Assembly (NCBI RefSeq): GCF_001653235.2 | Contig: NC_035791.1 | Span: forward strand, 3,162,001-3,226,000 | Direction of reading: 5' to 3' | Source of the DNA: Pochonia chlamydosporia 170 | Taxonomy: Eukaryota > Ascomycota > Sordariomycetes > Hypocreales > Clavicipitaceae | Length of the DNA stretch: 64,000 nt | Shown here: positions 24,128 through 35,561 of the stretch, piece by piece | Layout: each line of letters opens with the position of its first letter | Numbering within the stretch: position 1 is the first letter of the stretch | Notes under the pieces: generated by a model | Seen by the model: the letters and a program-made list of their open reading frames with translations, nothing else | What the model was told of the DNA's origin: nothing | Database searches by the model: none | Translations under genes and position numbers: made by a program

Positions 24128-26076
24128 ATGGCGTCATCTCTCGAGTCCACGAGAGATTGCACACCCGTTTCGACGAATAAGAATATCCCTCTCCATTGCA
24201 CAGTCTGCCCAGAGACACCCCGTTTCTCAGATGTATCACATTTACTCACACACATTGCTTCGAAAGGGCATTTGCACCACGAGACGCAAACCAAACTCAA
24301 GGCACATCAAGATATAGCGGCATCTGTGACCTTGCAGCAGTACGAGAGTTGGTACAAGGATAATGGTATCGAGGAGCTTCTTGTTGAGAGAATGAAGGCA
24401 AAACAGAAGAAAGAGGCGGCTAGGAACAGCCGAACAAGAAACTCAACTCCGTCAGTTGTTTCGAAGGTTGCTGATTATCCCCAGTCATTTGTATTGTATG
24501 TCGGCACTAACATTGGGACAGACAAGGCGAAAGTCCAAGCGTCCCTCGCAAAAGACGATAGTGAAATCCGAACAAGACGAATTGACCGAGGACTTTCCTT
24601 TGTTTTCGGGGTTCTTCCCGTCTGAAAATGACGTAGAATTGGACGAGGAGCTTGCTAGTGGTGACATGCTGTCGCTCAAAGGCCAAGTCTGGCCGGGTAT
24701 GGGGAAAATGGACCTTGCCAACGAAGACATGAAGCGAACCCGAAATCAACGCAAACCAAATTCTGTTATCGAGAAAATGAAACACACCTCCGAGGGCATT
24801 GAGCCTACTCAGGTCGTCATGACACCGGATTTAGAAGTGGAACGGGTCAAGGGCGTTTATGACAGCTCCTCTCCAATTCCTGGTCAGGAGGAAGAGGTAT
24901 CTTCATGTCCAACTTGTAACATCGTTCTCAAATTTGGTTCTAACAGCCCAAGACCCCAAAGAAGACGACACGACCTAAGCGCAAGCGTTCACAAGCACTC
25001 ACCGAAATATCGGCGAACATACCTCGCCGTGCAGGGAGGCGATCTGGTCGTCGGAATGGACAATCCAAAGACAAGGTGACACCGGATCCAAGAAAAGACG
25101 ATGGTCTTGCGCCCGTGACTGCGAACATGCAATCACTTAGGCATGGAAATGATGTCTTCCGTGATGACGACGACGCACTCTCTGGTAAGCAACCGAGAAA
25201 TCAATTCGTTCAATGGCTAATCATCCTAGGAATCTATGGCGACCGCGTCTTCACAACACCTTCACGTCATGATCAACGGTATGAGAAAGGCGTCGTCTCA
25301 AGTATGAACTTATTCTTACCACACGCCAGTCCGGACGTACGAAATCGATTTGGTCTGTATCCATTTGCACGCATATCTCAGTCACCACTTATCTCTCCAA
25401 CACCTTCATCGAGAGACGTATCGTCTCGCCTATTTAGCGGGCGAAATACTCAACGGCCGAGAGTGCAAGGAAGTGTCTTTGATAACTATGGTGTCCATGC
25501 AAACTTTGGTAAGTCCTTCCACCCCCTTTTCTCCTAACGGGCCACAATACCACACGGCGCTGACCATACTTCCCTGTAGGTGCGAATGGGCAGTCTGAGG
25601 CTGCTTCATATACCATCAACGACCCGTCGATGTACAACTATTCTTCTAGGCTGCCATTTGTGCCTTGCAACAATAATAACACTTCTGGAAATTACATGTT
25701 TCGTTACAATTCTAGCAGTCATTTGCAACCAAAATCGGAACGGCATCAAAGCCCTGCGCAGGCCGAGCTTGTTACCGGGTCAGGAAACCCGCAATACCTC
25801 CATCTCTCGGAATCCAACCCGCTTTTCACGGAGGACCGGTCTATCTTTGGATCATATCACGCGATAGGCCCATCTCAGTCACTTTCTTCCTTTAGTATGC
25901 AACGTATGGGCCAATGTGACCATCATGGCCAAGACGATAACGCCGCGGTGGGCGGCGCTATAAAGATGGAGAGCCATTTCAACGATATGATGACAAACGT
26001 GGCCACTGGAGAGTGCAAACAAACAGCATTCACCGAGACCGATGTATGGACGAGCAGCGAGACGTTGGACCTGTGA
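24128..26076 (+). CDS. Single C2H2-finger protein with AT-hook-like basic region
   Basis: Five exons: 24128-24466, 24522-24896, 24947-25184, 25230-25508 and 25580-26076. All junctions are phase-consistent; 575 residues. A single C2H2 finger lies at residues 24-48 (C24-x2-C27-x14-H42-x5-H48; within it FSDVSHLLTHIASKGH). A charged region follows, then a Lys/Arg/Pro block near residues 239-275 (KTPKKTTRPKRKRSQ and RRAGRRSGRRNGQ), resembling an AT-hook or nuclear localisation signal. The C-terminal half is Ser/Asn/Gln-rich and probably disordered. A nuclear, nucleic-acid-binding role is likely but inferred. The first donor (GTTGCT) is weak, yet the branch site CACTAAC and exact phase support it. 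I do not recognise a characterised orthologue. Confidence 0.8.
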
Positions 26077-26678
26077 GCAACCTACAACTACGCTTTGTTA
26101 GTGTGTATTATTATTACCACTTTGGCTGAATTGCAGCACCAGCATCAATTTTCTGGGATTATTTGCGTACCAGCCAATTCTGGCTCGTTCCTCTGCCTCC
26201 TTTTTGCAGTAGGAAGCGCTAAGATCGGCCCATGGGGTGCGGGTAGTCTCATGCATCTACATAGACCCAAAGTTGCATTCATAACCGGTTAGACGCGACT
26301 ACTCCAGCAGTACCGATGAGATACGAGGCTTTTAGTGTTGTCAGTCTTCTCAAACCCTTACGTTAATCTCGCTACCACATCAATTTCTGGGTTACTATAT
26401 GGGGTTAGTATCACACCAACAGCGATATATCAGTGGCGAAGGACAGGAATAAGTTGTCAGCAGTGTCTGCAAAATCTGCCTCTTGAGATGGGATGCATGA
26501 TATAATGTCTATAGTTAAAGGCACTTGACAGGTTTCTCGTTATGAGTTTTGTGGTCTTGATGCTGTTATTAAGATAACTGTTCCTAGAGCTTATATGGGC
26601 CAATAGAGGAGTAGCTCACAGTGATATATACAAACCGCCTTGCATGTTCCAGACATATAGGGGCAAATGAAATTCTTC
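26077..26678. other. Convergent 3' intergenic region
   Basis: It lies between the stops of the C2H2 gene and MSH3. It is AT-rich with no gene. Confidence 0.6.
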
Positions 26679-29600
26679 CTACAGCTGCTCAATGCTGGCA
26701 ATGAGATGCTCCAGCTGCCCTGGGCCGCCACCGACTACATCTCCAAGCATCCGACATGCTCCTTTAAGCCGCCGCATCCGCATATCCAATTCCATCTCGC
26801 CGGACTTTTGGGCTGCCACATCAATGACCTTTCTGGGAATTCGGGCGAGGCGTGCTACATTCAGTCCGTACGATCGATGAGCAACGCCTTCACCCACTTC
26901 GTAGAGGAATGTAATCTCTTCATCGCCATCGGGGCCTTTGCCGGCTCTGAACTTCATATGTAGATTCGTTACGCCAGGGAGACCATCCACCACTCTAGCA
27001 AGATTCTGATAATGCGTGATGAATAGCGTGAGGCACCGCGTCTCCGTCGCCACATGCTCCAACACGGCTTGGGCAATGGCAGCGCCGTCATGCGTGCTAG
27101 TCCCGCGACCGAGTTCATCTAGAATAACCAGGCTGCGTGGTGTGGCGGAGCGCAATATCCTCGCCGTTTCGGATACCTCCACCATGAAGGTGGACTCTCC
27201 TGCAAAGAGGTTATCCCTCGCGCCGGTACGGGTGTGGATAGCGTCACAGAGTGTGAGGGAGATGGCGTCTGCGGGGACAAAGGATCCTATCTGTGCGAGG
27301 AGCACGATGAGGGCGAGGGCGCGAACGTAGGATGATTTGCCGCCCATGTTGGGGCCAGTAATGAGGTGTGCTAGGGGTGATGGGTGGGCGAGGGTGGTGC
27401 TGAATGGGATGTAGCCCGTTTCGATAGTATGTTCGGCAATGGGGTGACGGCCCTGCGTGATGGCAATTGTTGGCTCGGACGAGGACGGCAAGAAGGTTGG
27501 TTTGTTGTAGCCTGGTTGCGAGGCGACCTTTGACAAGGACAGAAGACAATCCAGTGATGCTAAAGAGGAGACGGCATCACGGAGGGGTTGGTAGTCGGAG
27601 GATATTTCTGCGAGTAAGTCCTTGAAGGCCTTGTCGCAAGCGCCGGCGAGAGCTTCGCGATGTTGATCTCGTTCGCTAATCATGCGCATTACCTCGGGGG
27701 TGTGGAAGCGGGATACCTTTTTGGTTCCTGAGATTTTGCTCCATGATGCAGGGACGTTTTTGATTTCGTTGTTGGCGACTTCGATGAGGAATTCGATTCC
27801 TGCAACGGTTACGTAGTCGACTTTTTTCTTTTTCAGTTTTTCAGCAGCGACTTTGAGGTGTTGGTCTAGTTCGTGCTCTACGTGGGCGATTCCCATTTGG
27901 TGGTCTTGGATATCTTCAGTTTGGTATTCTTCCCTGAAAAAGGCGTACTTGTCGTCTTTGCGCGCTGCGTCGAGGTTGATTCTCTCGAGATAGGATATGA
28001 CGGTGGTGAGGATCTGGGGAAGGGCGTTGATGGATGCTGTGAGGAGGGGAGATGTAAATGGGTTATCGGAGGGTGATTTGAGGGACGAGTAGTGCGTGGC
28101 AATTCTTTGTAGAGTCTGCAGAACGGACAGAAGTTCGGGCCGCGTGCATTTGCCGTAGTATATGCGAATGAGGCTGCGTTCGAGGTCTGTTTTTGTTGTG
28201 GCGAGGAGCTTCTCGAGGTCGTCGATGGGCGCTGTGGATTGTTTGTCGAGGAGTTCTTGGACGGCGGCGAGTCTCTCCTCGAGACGGTCCTGGTCCAGGA
28301 GAGGACGGCCGACCCATTTCCGGAGAAGACGCTGACCAAACCGGGTGAGTGTCTTGTCGAGAGACCAGAAGAGACTGCCTCGTTCTGCGTGGTCGGTGGA
28401 GTTGCGGTAGACTTCGAGGCTCTCGAGGGTGGTGCCGTTGAGGAGCATGTGAGAGCGGGTAGTGAAGCTTTGGAAGTATTTTGTGAGTTCGAAAATGTGT
28501 TCCAGTCCGTACTCCTTGAGATGATTGATCATGGCTGAAAGGCATATGGTCACCGGCTCCGGAAGCTTGAGAACCTTGTCGAGTAAAGCACTTGCCGTCT
28601 CATTTTGCGATGCATCCTTGAGCTTGTCGGCGTAGAATTGCGTGACGTGTGAATAGGATTCTGCTGCCATTGTTTGGCTCCTCGGCACCCTTTCTACTCT
28701 GCTTCGGTCACCAAAGACATTGGTGCTGCTCCCTGATAGGTGCTGGACAAGCTTGTCTGTGCCCTTTGTGAGATCACCTACAATGAGGAATTCGCAAGGT
28801 GATATATGTAACAGCCGAGTTTCGATTTCACTTCTCATGAAACCGTCTTCAAAATTGTCGTAGATGATGTCACCTGTCGCAGGCTGCACAGCCAGAATGC
28901 CTACATCTACCTTTTCGTCTGTCCCGCTTCCTTTGGATCTGGTCTCTGTTATGCAAAGAAGGTAACCACCTGCCGGAGCACCTTCAGCTTGCTGATCCAG
29001 TTCCCCGACTTCATCAATGTACGTTCCTTTGGTGTAGACATTGGTCAATTTGCGGATGAAGGGTGTGTTGCGATTGTCGCCTACTTTCTTCAGGGCGGCT
29101 GTTTCTATTTGACGAACGACGCCGACCTTGTGTCCTGCGGCTACAAGACGTTTTGCATGAACGGAGAGTCTGTGCACGGGCACACTCGCCGATGCAAAAC
29201 GATCGAGGTGGGCTTCCGAAGGGTCTGCAGAGTTGTTAGTTAGGTATGGGATAGGGCAGGGTAATATTTGACAAAAGCCTTACGCTCATCATATCGCATT
29301 TTGCCAGGGATACAAACGATTCCAAGCTCCTTGGCTGCTATTCTGGCATCTTCTCCAAAGAATCGGAACTTATATCCGACTTCCACAATGAGGATGGTGT
29401 CTAGGTGCTTCCTCTTGATGTCTAAGAATTGAATCTCCATTGGCGTAAGCTTGCCACTCTTTGCACCCTTCTTCTTCGCCTTTGCCGGCGTAGGCGATTC
29501 GTCCTCGTAAGCATCTTCGCCGTCGCCATCCTCGTCTACCGCAGCCCCTTCATCATGAGCTGTCCTTGATCGCCAGGACATAGAATCAGGATGGCCAAGC

Positions 29601-30037
29601 TTCTTAACGAATCGCCTATGAAGGTCTTCATTCCTCTTCCTCGTTTCGCCATCGCCATCGCCCTGAGTCGACCGATCCGCAGGTATGGCAGGTGATCCGT
29701 CGTACACGTAGCGCCCGGCTCGAGGTGCAGCCGCAGCATCCAGTGCATTCGTCGGTTTGCCCTTGGCGAAGAATGTGCTCTTTTCCGAATTCACATCATT
29801 TTCAATACCCTTGGACTTCTTGGATGACCGCTCTAGACCTTCGTTTCCGTTGTCGGTGTCCTCTTCTAGAGGTCGTTTTCGAGATGGGGACTCTGCGTCA
29901 TCGTTCACGGCGGCAGCTGCTGCACGAGCTTCGCTCTGCTGCTTGAAGGATGCGGCGAGTCCATTGACGGTTTTGGGGGTGAAAAATGAAGTCAATGACT
30001 GCTGTTTCTTTTCAGCAGACTTTGGTTTTGGAGCCAT
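26679..30037 (-). CDS. MSH3: DNA mismatch repair protein MSH3
   Basis: Two exons: 30037-29284 and 29224-26679; 1,099 residues. A PCNA-interaction box sits at the N-terminus (Q12-x2-L15-x2-F18-F19 in QQSLTSFF). The MutS mismatch-binding domain I starts near [20 protein letters not shown] and continues into [18 protein letters not shown]. Connector, lever and clamp domains follow. The ATPase has Walker [11 protein letters not shown] at about residues 870-880 and Walker [16 protein letters not shown]. With Msh2 it forms MutS-beta, which recognises insertion/deletion loops and 3'-tailed recombination intermediates. The Met at 30037 is preferred over an upstream in-frame Met at 30094, because the PIP box normally lies close to the N-terminus. 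ACGCG-type boxes lie about 100-125 bp upstream. Confidence 0.97.
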
Positions 30038-30461
30038 GGCTCGCCAGAAAAACGCCTTGTTGGCCGCGGAAGATGTTGTCGAACTGCAGCACACATGTGG
30101 AATGCTCAGAAGTTCAGAATTAAAATGTCACATTTGTCGCGTCTTTCACAAGTCGAACGCGTTGAGTGGCACAAGCCCCACTTTTATCCGTCGTGAACTT
30201 CAACTGCCGTCTGTCAACCCAGGTTTGACTTCACTTCTGTAGAACTAGTGACACAACATTGAACCCATTTATTCCTGAGGGGACCTGAAACATTGCAACT
30301 TGGACATAACTTGACTCCATTTATCGCATCTATACTTCATCTTCACGCTACTCGTGTCTAATCTGTGCCTCGAAATATTAAATCCAAGAATACCACCCAC
30401 ACCGTCCCTTTTAACCAAACACCACCAAACACAAACATCAAATCGCTGCACTTTTCAACTC
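30038..30461. other. MSH3 upstream region / 3' end of nucleoside hydrolase
   Basis: The tandem minus-strand genes leave a 424-bp spacer. It holds the MSH3 promoter, including the boxes annotated at 30137-30162, and the 3' end of the nucleoside hydrolase transcript. Confidence 0.6.
30137..30162. promoter_or_regulatory. MCB-like cell-cycle boxes upstream of MSH3
   Basis: TCGCGT at 30137-30142 (ACGCGA on the other strand) and a perfect MluI box ACGCGT at 30157-30162, about 100-125 bp upstream of the MSH3 start codon. ACGCGN is the core bound by the MBF (Mbp1/Swi6) family in yeasts, which drives G1/S genes including mismatch-repair genes. Function here is inferred from motif and position. Confidence 0.5.
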
Positions 30462-31656
30462 TCAACCATCACAAGTCGCTGGATATTGCAAAGCCTCTTT
30501 AATAGACTGCCCCAGCTTACCACCATCCACAGAAATCACCATCTTCACCTTTTGCAGCGTCTGCCCCTGCGGCTTCAACGACTCCTGATATGCGTGAATG
30601 TTGCCATAGTAGGCAGACGCATACGCTGTATCAACATCAACATAAACCTCGGTAGCATTCGTCACAATATCAGGGTCAACCATGACGGCAGCAGTAGTTT
30701 CGTCCCAAAACGGAAAAGAGCGGTCTTGCAGCCTAGTCAGCTATCATACTCATAAACCCACCATGAACATGCATGCACTCACCCAGGTTTTTGTGTAGGA
30801 CCTCCGTGTACGGCGTCTTCACGTCGTGCAATTCCTGCATAAAGGTCTCTGATGGAATAAATTGGTTCGCCCCATTTCCGACGAGAGTAATATTTGGGAA
30901 TGGCGCCGTAAGTACAATTTTGCTCGCCTCTGGATCAAGTTTCAGGTTGAAATCCGTCTGCAGATCTGCCTGCAGATTGCTGCCCGTAGCCGCCAGGAGA
31001 TTATTGTCGATGAAACCCCCCATCAAGACTATACCCTTGGTGTTTTGGGCAAATGTAGAGTCGAGTCGTTGCGCGAGGGCAATGTTTGTCAGTGTTCCGG
31101 CGCTGTATATGGTCACTTCGCCAGGATACTTTCTCACTGTCTGGACCAGGAACTCGGCAGCCGATACGTCCTTGACATATGTACTGTTGGGGAGTCCCTC
31201 TACAAACGCAGCCTTGTTGATTCTTCGCGGATCACCGCCAGTGGGATTGCCGCCTTGTGCTTCCTGCGTCTTGTTCTCGGGTGCGTAGGACCCTTCCCAG
31301 GGGTATTTTCCGTATAGGCTGCTCCAAGCCCGGTATAACTCGGGGCTGTTCATGAGAGGATAGTCTGCGCCGTAGTATACTGGGATGCAAGACGACAGGT
31401 TTCCCATTTCTAAAGTTGCCAAGGCGTGAAGGGTAGCTTGTTTGGCCCAGACATCGCCAGTATTGCTAATTAATCCGAGGACTTCCCATCCTGCTTTCAG
31501 GGCGAGAAGATATGGAGTGAAGTCTGTGGCTTTCCAGTCATTGTCAAGAATGACTTTTGGCTTCGTGGAATCTGCTCTCGTGTTTGGTGCGGATAAGACG
31601 CTCGTCGGCCAAATAAGGGAAGAAACAAGTGCTGCTACGAATGGTTTTCTGAACAT
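30462..31656 (-). CDS. Secreted nucleoside hydrolase (inosine-uridine preferring type)
   Basis: Two exons: 31656-30783 and 30724-30462; 378 residues. Residues 1-22 form a signal peptide (MFRKPFVAALVSSLIWPTSV..A). The family fold is shown by VILDNDW near the start, LGLISNTGDVWAKQATLHAL, YSAGTLTNIALA, KGIVLMGGF and PFWDETTAAVMVDP near the end. The canonical DTDPGxDD metal site is replaced by DNDW...TDF, a variant I associate with secreted fungal relatives. It should split purine or pyrimidine ribonucleosides into base and ribose outside the cell. The second exon uses an AAG acceptor preceded by a CTGAC branch site. The nearby CTAG acceptor would put the conserved WDE segment out of frame, so AAG is preferred. 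Confidence 0.87.
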
Positions 31657-32452
31657 TTTTAAGCCGTGGTGAGTTCAATGCAATGGTTCCACAGAAGTAA
31701 ACAAAGAAGGAGAAAAAGGCTGTGAATGAACCTGAGTTGCGAAGTGGTTGTAGTTAACCATATGATCTGTGATTGTGGGATCTGTTAATCAATTTCATCA
31801 GCGGATTAAAGCCGTTATTAGCCAGAAAGAAACGGAGCCTAGCCCATCACTTTTATAATTATCTAGCCAAACCATCTAGTTCTTTGTATAGTCATCATCA
31901 CCATGGTCCGGCGGCAAGATAACTTATACAGGAAGGACAAGTAAAGCCCCATGGGGAGCGGGTCTCGAAAGATTATGGATCCAACAACGGAGCCGATTTT
32001 TTCTTCTTTTTTTTTTCTTCTTCGTTTGGCATGGATTAGTTGATGGATATGACCGTTCTGAGGTAACCGTTCCATCAAGCGAATAACTGTCCTGTTCTGG
32101 AGACCGTTCTTACCGAACCTTGCCTCTCTTGACCACTTTCTTTCATTTCAACTAAATTAATGGATAATATAATACTTCATACTTCGGACAGAAAGGCGCC
32201 ATTTGCTCCTCGCAAAAGTTGTACATCAGTAGATCAACACTACAAAATCCGCCGATCCAGAGTGCCCCCCACATAATGATGCAACTAAACTGCTGGTTCG
32301 AAAGCCGTCAAATTCCACAACCATTAAACAGCAGTCAAATTCAGCTCCGGGTACGGAGCGCTCCGAAGTTACTTTACAGTACAACCTAGGGAGTTTGATA
32401 TCCCCGGCGGAAGAGTTGCCATATTTGGTTCCGCTGCCCGCGCGACCCGAGT
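31657..32452. other. Intergenic between divergent units
   Basis: No gene was found. It carries a long pyrimidine run (about 31997-32023), likely part of the promoter of the nucleoside hydrolase or of the small downstream unit. Confidence 0.5.
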
Positions 32453-32780
32453 ATGTCGTCGCCAAAGATTCCCCTTCAAGAACTCTGGCAGTACGTGACG
32501 CAATGTCGTTGCATTTTATGATGAAGCTTGCTACCTTGTAACTACCGAGCGGGAATACTACTGTACGTCATGGGGTCTCCGATATGGATGTGACACACGT
32601 CCATTGAAGGAGCTTGATGATATCAAAGGGCGATTCCACAATCCCAAGAAACTGCTCCGAGTAGAACAAGTAAGTTTTACCAATCTTACATTTCAGCAGA
32701 TTGCATTTGACGAGGGCCAGTGATGCGAGACAGTCGAATACAAAGCAGCATTGTCATGGAACTTGAATCATGCATTGTAA
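32453..32780 (+). pseudogene. Short coding unit with an apparent one-base frameshift
   Basis: The ATG at 32453 opens MSSPKIPLQELWQYVTQCR, which hits a TGA at 32519. One base shifted, from 32511, the frame continues with dense, protein-like sequence (AFYDEACYLVTTEREYYCT, then SWGLRYGCDTRPLKELDD and GRFHNPKKLLRVEQ). The two parts fit head to tail if a single T near 32509-32510 is extra. A GTAAGT donor at 32670 could join a GAG acceptor at 32729 to add TVEYKAALSWNLNHAL and a TAA at 32778-32780. Without that intron the frame ends at 32723. The intact product would be about 90 residues. I do not recognise the family. It could be a recent pseudogene, a sequence error or recoding. It converges on MCM7, whose stop is 96 bp away. 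Confidence 0.4.
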
Positions 32781-32875
32781 CTCATAACAGCATGGACCAT
32801 CTAGATCCCTCTTCCAACATCCATATATCCCAAAACGCCGAACCCAAATACAAAACCTCCGTAATCCCCAACCCC

Positions 32876-35561
32876 TTAGTCATCCATGCCATCCTCATCG
32901 TCATTACCAGCAGTGACAAATACCAATCTCGCGCCATTGCCAGTGGTTTGCCAAACCTATGTATCTGCATTAGCGTTGATCTTCTCGTAGGCGGTCTCGT
33001 GGTTATACTTACATCAAGCGTTGTGTATTCTTCCAGGGCATTCAACCACTGGTCCTCGGTGAAACCCTTGGCTATCACGCGTTCCTTGACCTTGCGCATG
33101 CTCAACTCAACGCCGAGATCGTCATCCTCGGCATCCTCTGCACGACATGCACCCGAGTCGGCGAGAGCCTTGACGAGGTTGTATATCCTGCTGCTGGCAT
33201 TGAGGCCGCGGCGACCAGTGTTGACTTCGGCGTTTAGACTCTCCTTACTGGCTTCAATAAGTCTCAGGGCTTCGTCCACATCGTCTTGAGTCACTTGGTT
33301 GCTGAAGCGGAGACGGGCAAGAGCCTGAGCGAGACGAACCACGCCAAGCAGTGTTCTCGGGGTGGTGTGGGTGAATTGCTTGCCCTTCTTCTCAGCGCGC
33401 TGCTGCTGATCACGGAGACGGACGTAGGTCTTAATCATGTAGTCCGAGACAGACTCAGGCACCACAGGGCGGTAGGTTCGCGCTTGAGCAACGTACGAAC
33501 GCACCTCATGGGGCGTAAATACGACATTGTCCGTGCCAATGTCAGGGTGGCGGTTGTTCATGTGGACAAAAGCAACGTGCTTGGCTAGTTGCTCGTCTGA
33601 TTCGCGAGATGGGGTATCGAGGAGAAGGAAAAGAACATCGAAACGGGACAGGAGCGCAGCAGGGAGGTTGATGTTCTCCACAGGGGAAATTCTGGGGTTA
33701 TATCGTCCGTAGATAGGATTAGCAGCTGCCAGAATCGAAGTGCGCGCATTGAGCGTGGTGGAGATGCCGGCTTTAGAAATGGAAATAGTTTGCTGTTCCA
33801 TGACTTCGTGAATGGCTGTTCTGTCGGTGTCATCCATCTTGTCAAACTCGTCAATGCAGCAGATACCATTGTCAGCAAGAACAAGAGCACCACCCTCGAG
33901 AACCATCTCGTCAGTCACAGGATCTCTCATGACCGCGGCAGTCAAACCGACACCACTGCTTCCTCGACCAGACGTATAGACGCCGCGAGGGGCGACCTTG
34001 GAAATGTACTTCAGAAGCTGGGATTTGGCAACACCCGGGTCGCCCATCAAGCAAATATTGATGTCGCCGCGGATCTTCATACCGTCACCCATCTCCTTCG
34101 TAACACCACCAATAAGCAAAAGCAACAGAGCCTTCTTGACATCAAGGTGACCGTAAATTTCAGGGGCAATCGATTTGGCAAGGAGCTCATACACCTGACC
34201 AGTCTGTCGATACTTGTCGATACGTCGCACAAGTCGTGGATCCACAATCATTTCGCTGTATGCCTTCTTGTGCTGATGAATATGGTGGGCTTCGAGATAT
34301 GTGTCGGTCAAAAGACCGGCCTTCATAGCCTGGAAACCGGTATAAGGCGTAGGCAAGAAGATGCCAGAGATATCGACAACATCACCGGGGTTGATCCTGC
34401 GCACCGAGCTGCCATAGCACAACACGGTCAGGGAGCGAGGAATTTGACCAATTGGAACCTGCTCAGCCATTTCTTGAACCTTGACTTCTTGGAAGGGCAA
34501 GAACTTGGATGCTCTGGTTGAAGGGTTGAGCTGACCCTTGGACTGGTTTGCCGTGCAGTCCTGAGATGGGCACATGGTCAAAGGGCCGTATTGCTTGTCG
34601 CTAACGGGTTGGAAGATTTCGCATCCACAGCGGTCACAAGTGTAAGCGCTGACTTGAACAATTGGCTTCACATCCGACACACGTGTAGCAATGGCTCGAA
34701 CAGTTATCAGATGGCCAATGTGATCGCCTCGGACTTGACGAACAGCCAAAGCCTTGGCCGGCTCATCGACGGTACCTGATCTAGGCTTGAATACCAGAGT
34801 GTATCGCCGAATCAGCTCGGCAGGGAACTTGTCATTCTCAGCGGTAGGGTCGCGTTCTGCAGCTTCTTGGAGCTCGCGGTTGCGGGCTTGACGACGAGCC
34901 ATCAGGACGTCGAGGACATCATCCTTGAAGCTAGCCGCATGTTAGCAAGAGTTAAATTTTGTGCGTGCCTGGGTATACTTGGTTCTTACGTGACATCGGT
35001 GCTTGGTTGAGGCATGACTGCATCTACCGCTTTGGAAAGAACATCGACGTAGTGCTTCGTGTTAAGCTCAATGGAATCGACCAGATGTAATTCCTCATCG
35101 GTTTGACTTTCCCACTACGGCAAGGTCAGTTTTTGGGCAGACGCGATATCATGTCTGGGCGGAATCCGTGTACTCACAGCGTGGACATCGTCGAGGTCAA
35201 TGGTGATCTCCTCAATGGTTCTGTCTGCTAGCTGTTGCAACAGCAGTTTGTATTTGTGCTGAGGGGTCCGTCGAGATTCCTTTTCCTTTCGGCGGCGCTC
35301 GGTTGCCTCGTCATCTTCGTCCATAAAGTCGTACTCGTCACTCAGATCATCCTCATCAATGGTGATGTCGCCCATGGCAGTGGCGATTGTGTGTTCGGGC
35401 GACGTCTTGAACTCCTTGAGGAATTCCTCAAAGGCACCTATAACGTGATTCCATCATGATTAGCATATCGAGCAAAGATTGGTGATTGGACGAAGATGAA
35501 GGAGCAACCAACTTTGTTGTAACTCATAGTCGACAGGGGCTTTGAATTCACGGAGCGCCAT
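32876..35561 (-). CDS. MCM7: DNA replication licensing factor MCM7
   Basis: Five exons: 35561-35513, 35437-35178, 35114-34990, 34930-33013 and 32956-32876; 810 residues, standard for MCM7. The N-terminal zinc site is C-x2-C...C-x4-C ([19 protein letters not shown]) near residues 242-270. The AAA+ core has Walker [10 protein letters not shown] (about residues 438-446), Walker [11 protein letters not shown], and arginine finger SRFDVLF near 574. [20 protein letters not shown] and the C-terminal winged-helix part ending [16 protein letters not shown] identify MCM7 among the six MCMs. It is one subunit of the MCM2-7 helicase loaded at origins. The first exon encodes only 16 residues. The first intron begins with a weak GTTGGT donor, but phase and homology support it. 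Confidence 0.96.

Noticed and set aside
32876..35561. Assigning the MCM gene as MCM5
   Set aside because: The [20 protein letters not shown] segment, the N-terminal exons and the ending [16 protein letters not shown] fit MCM7.
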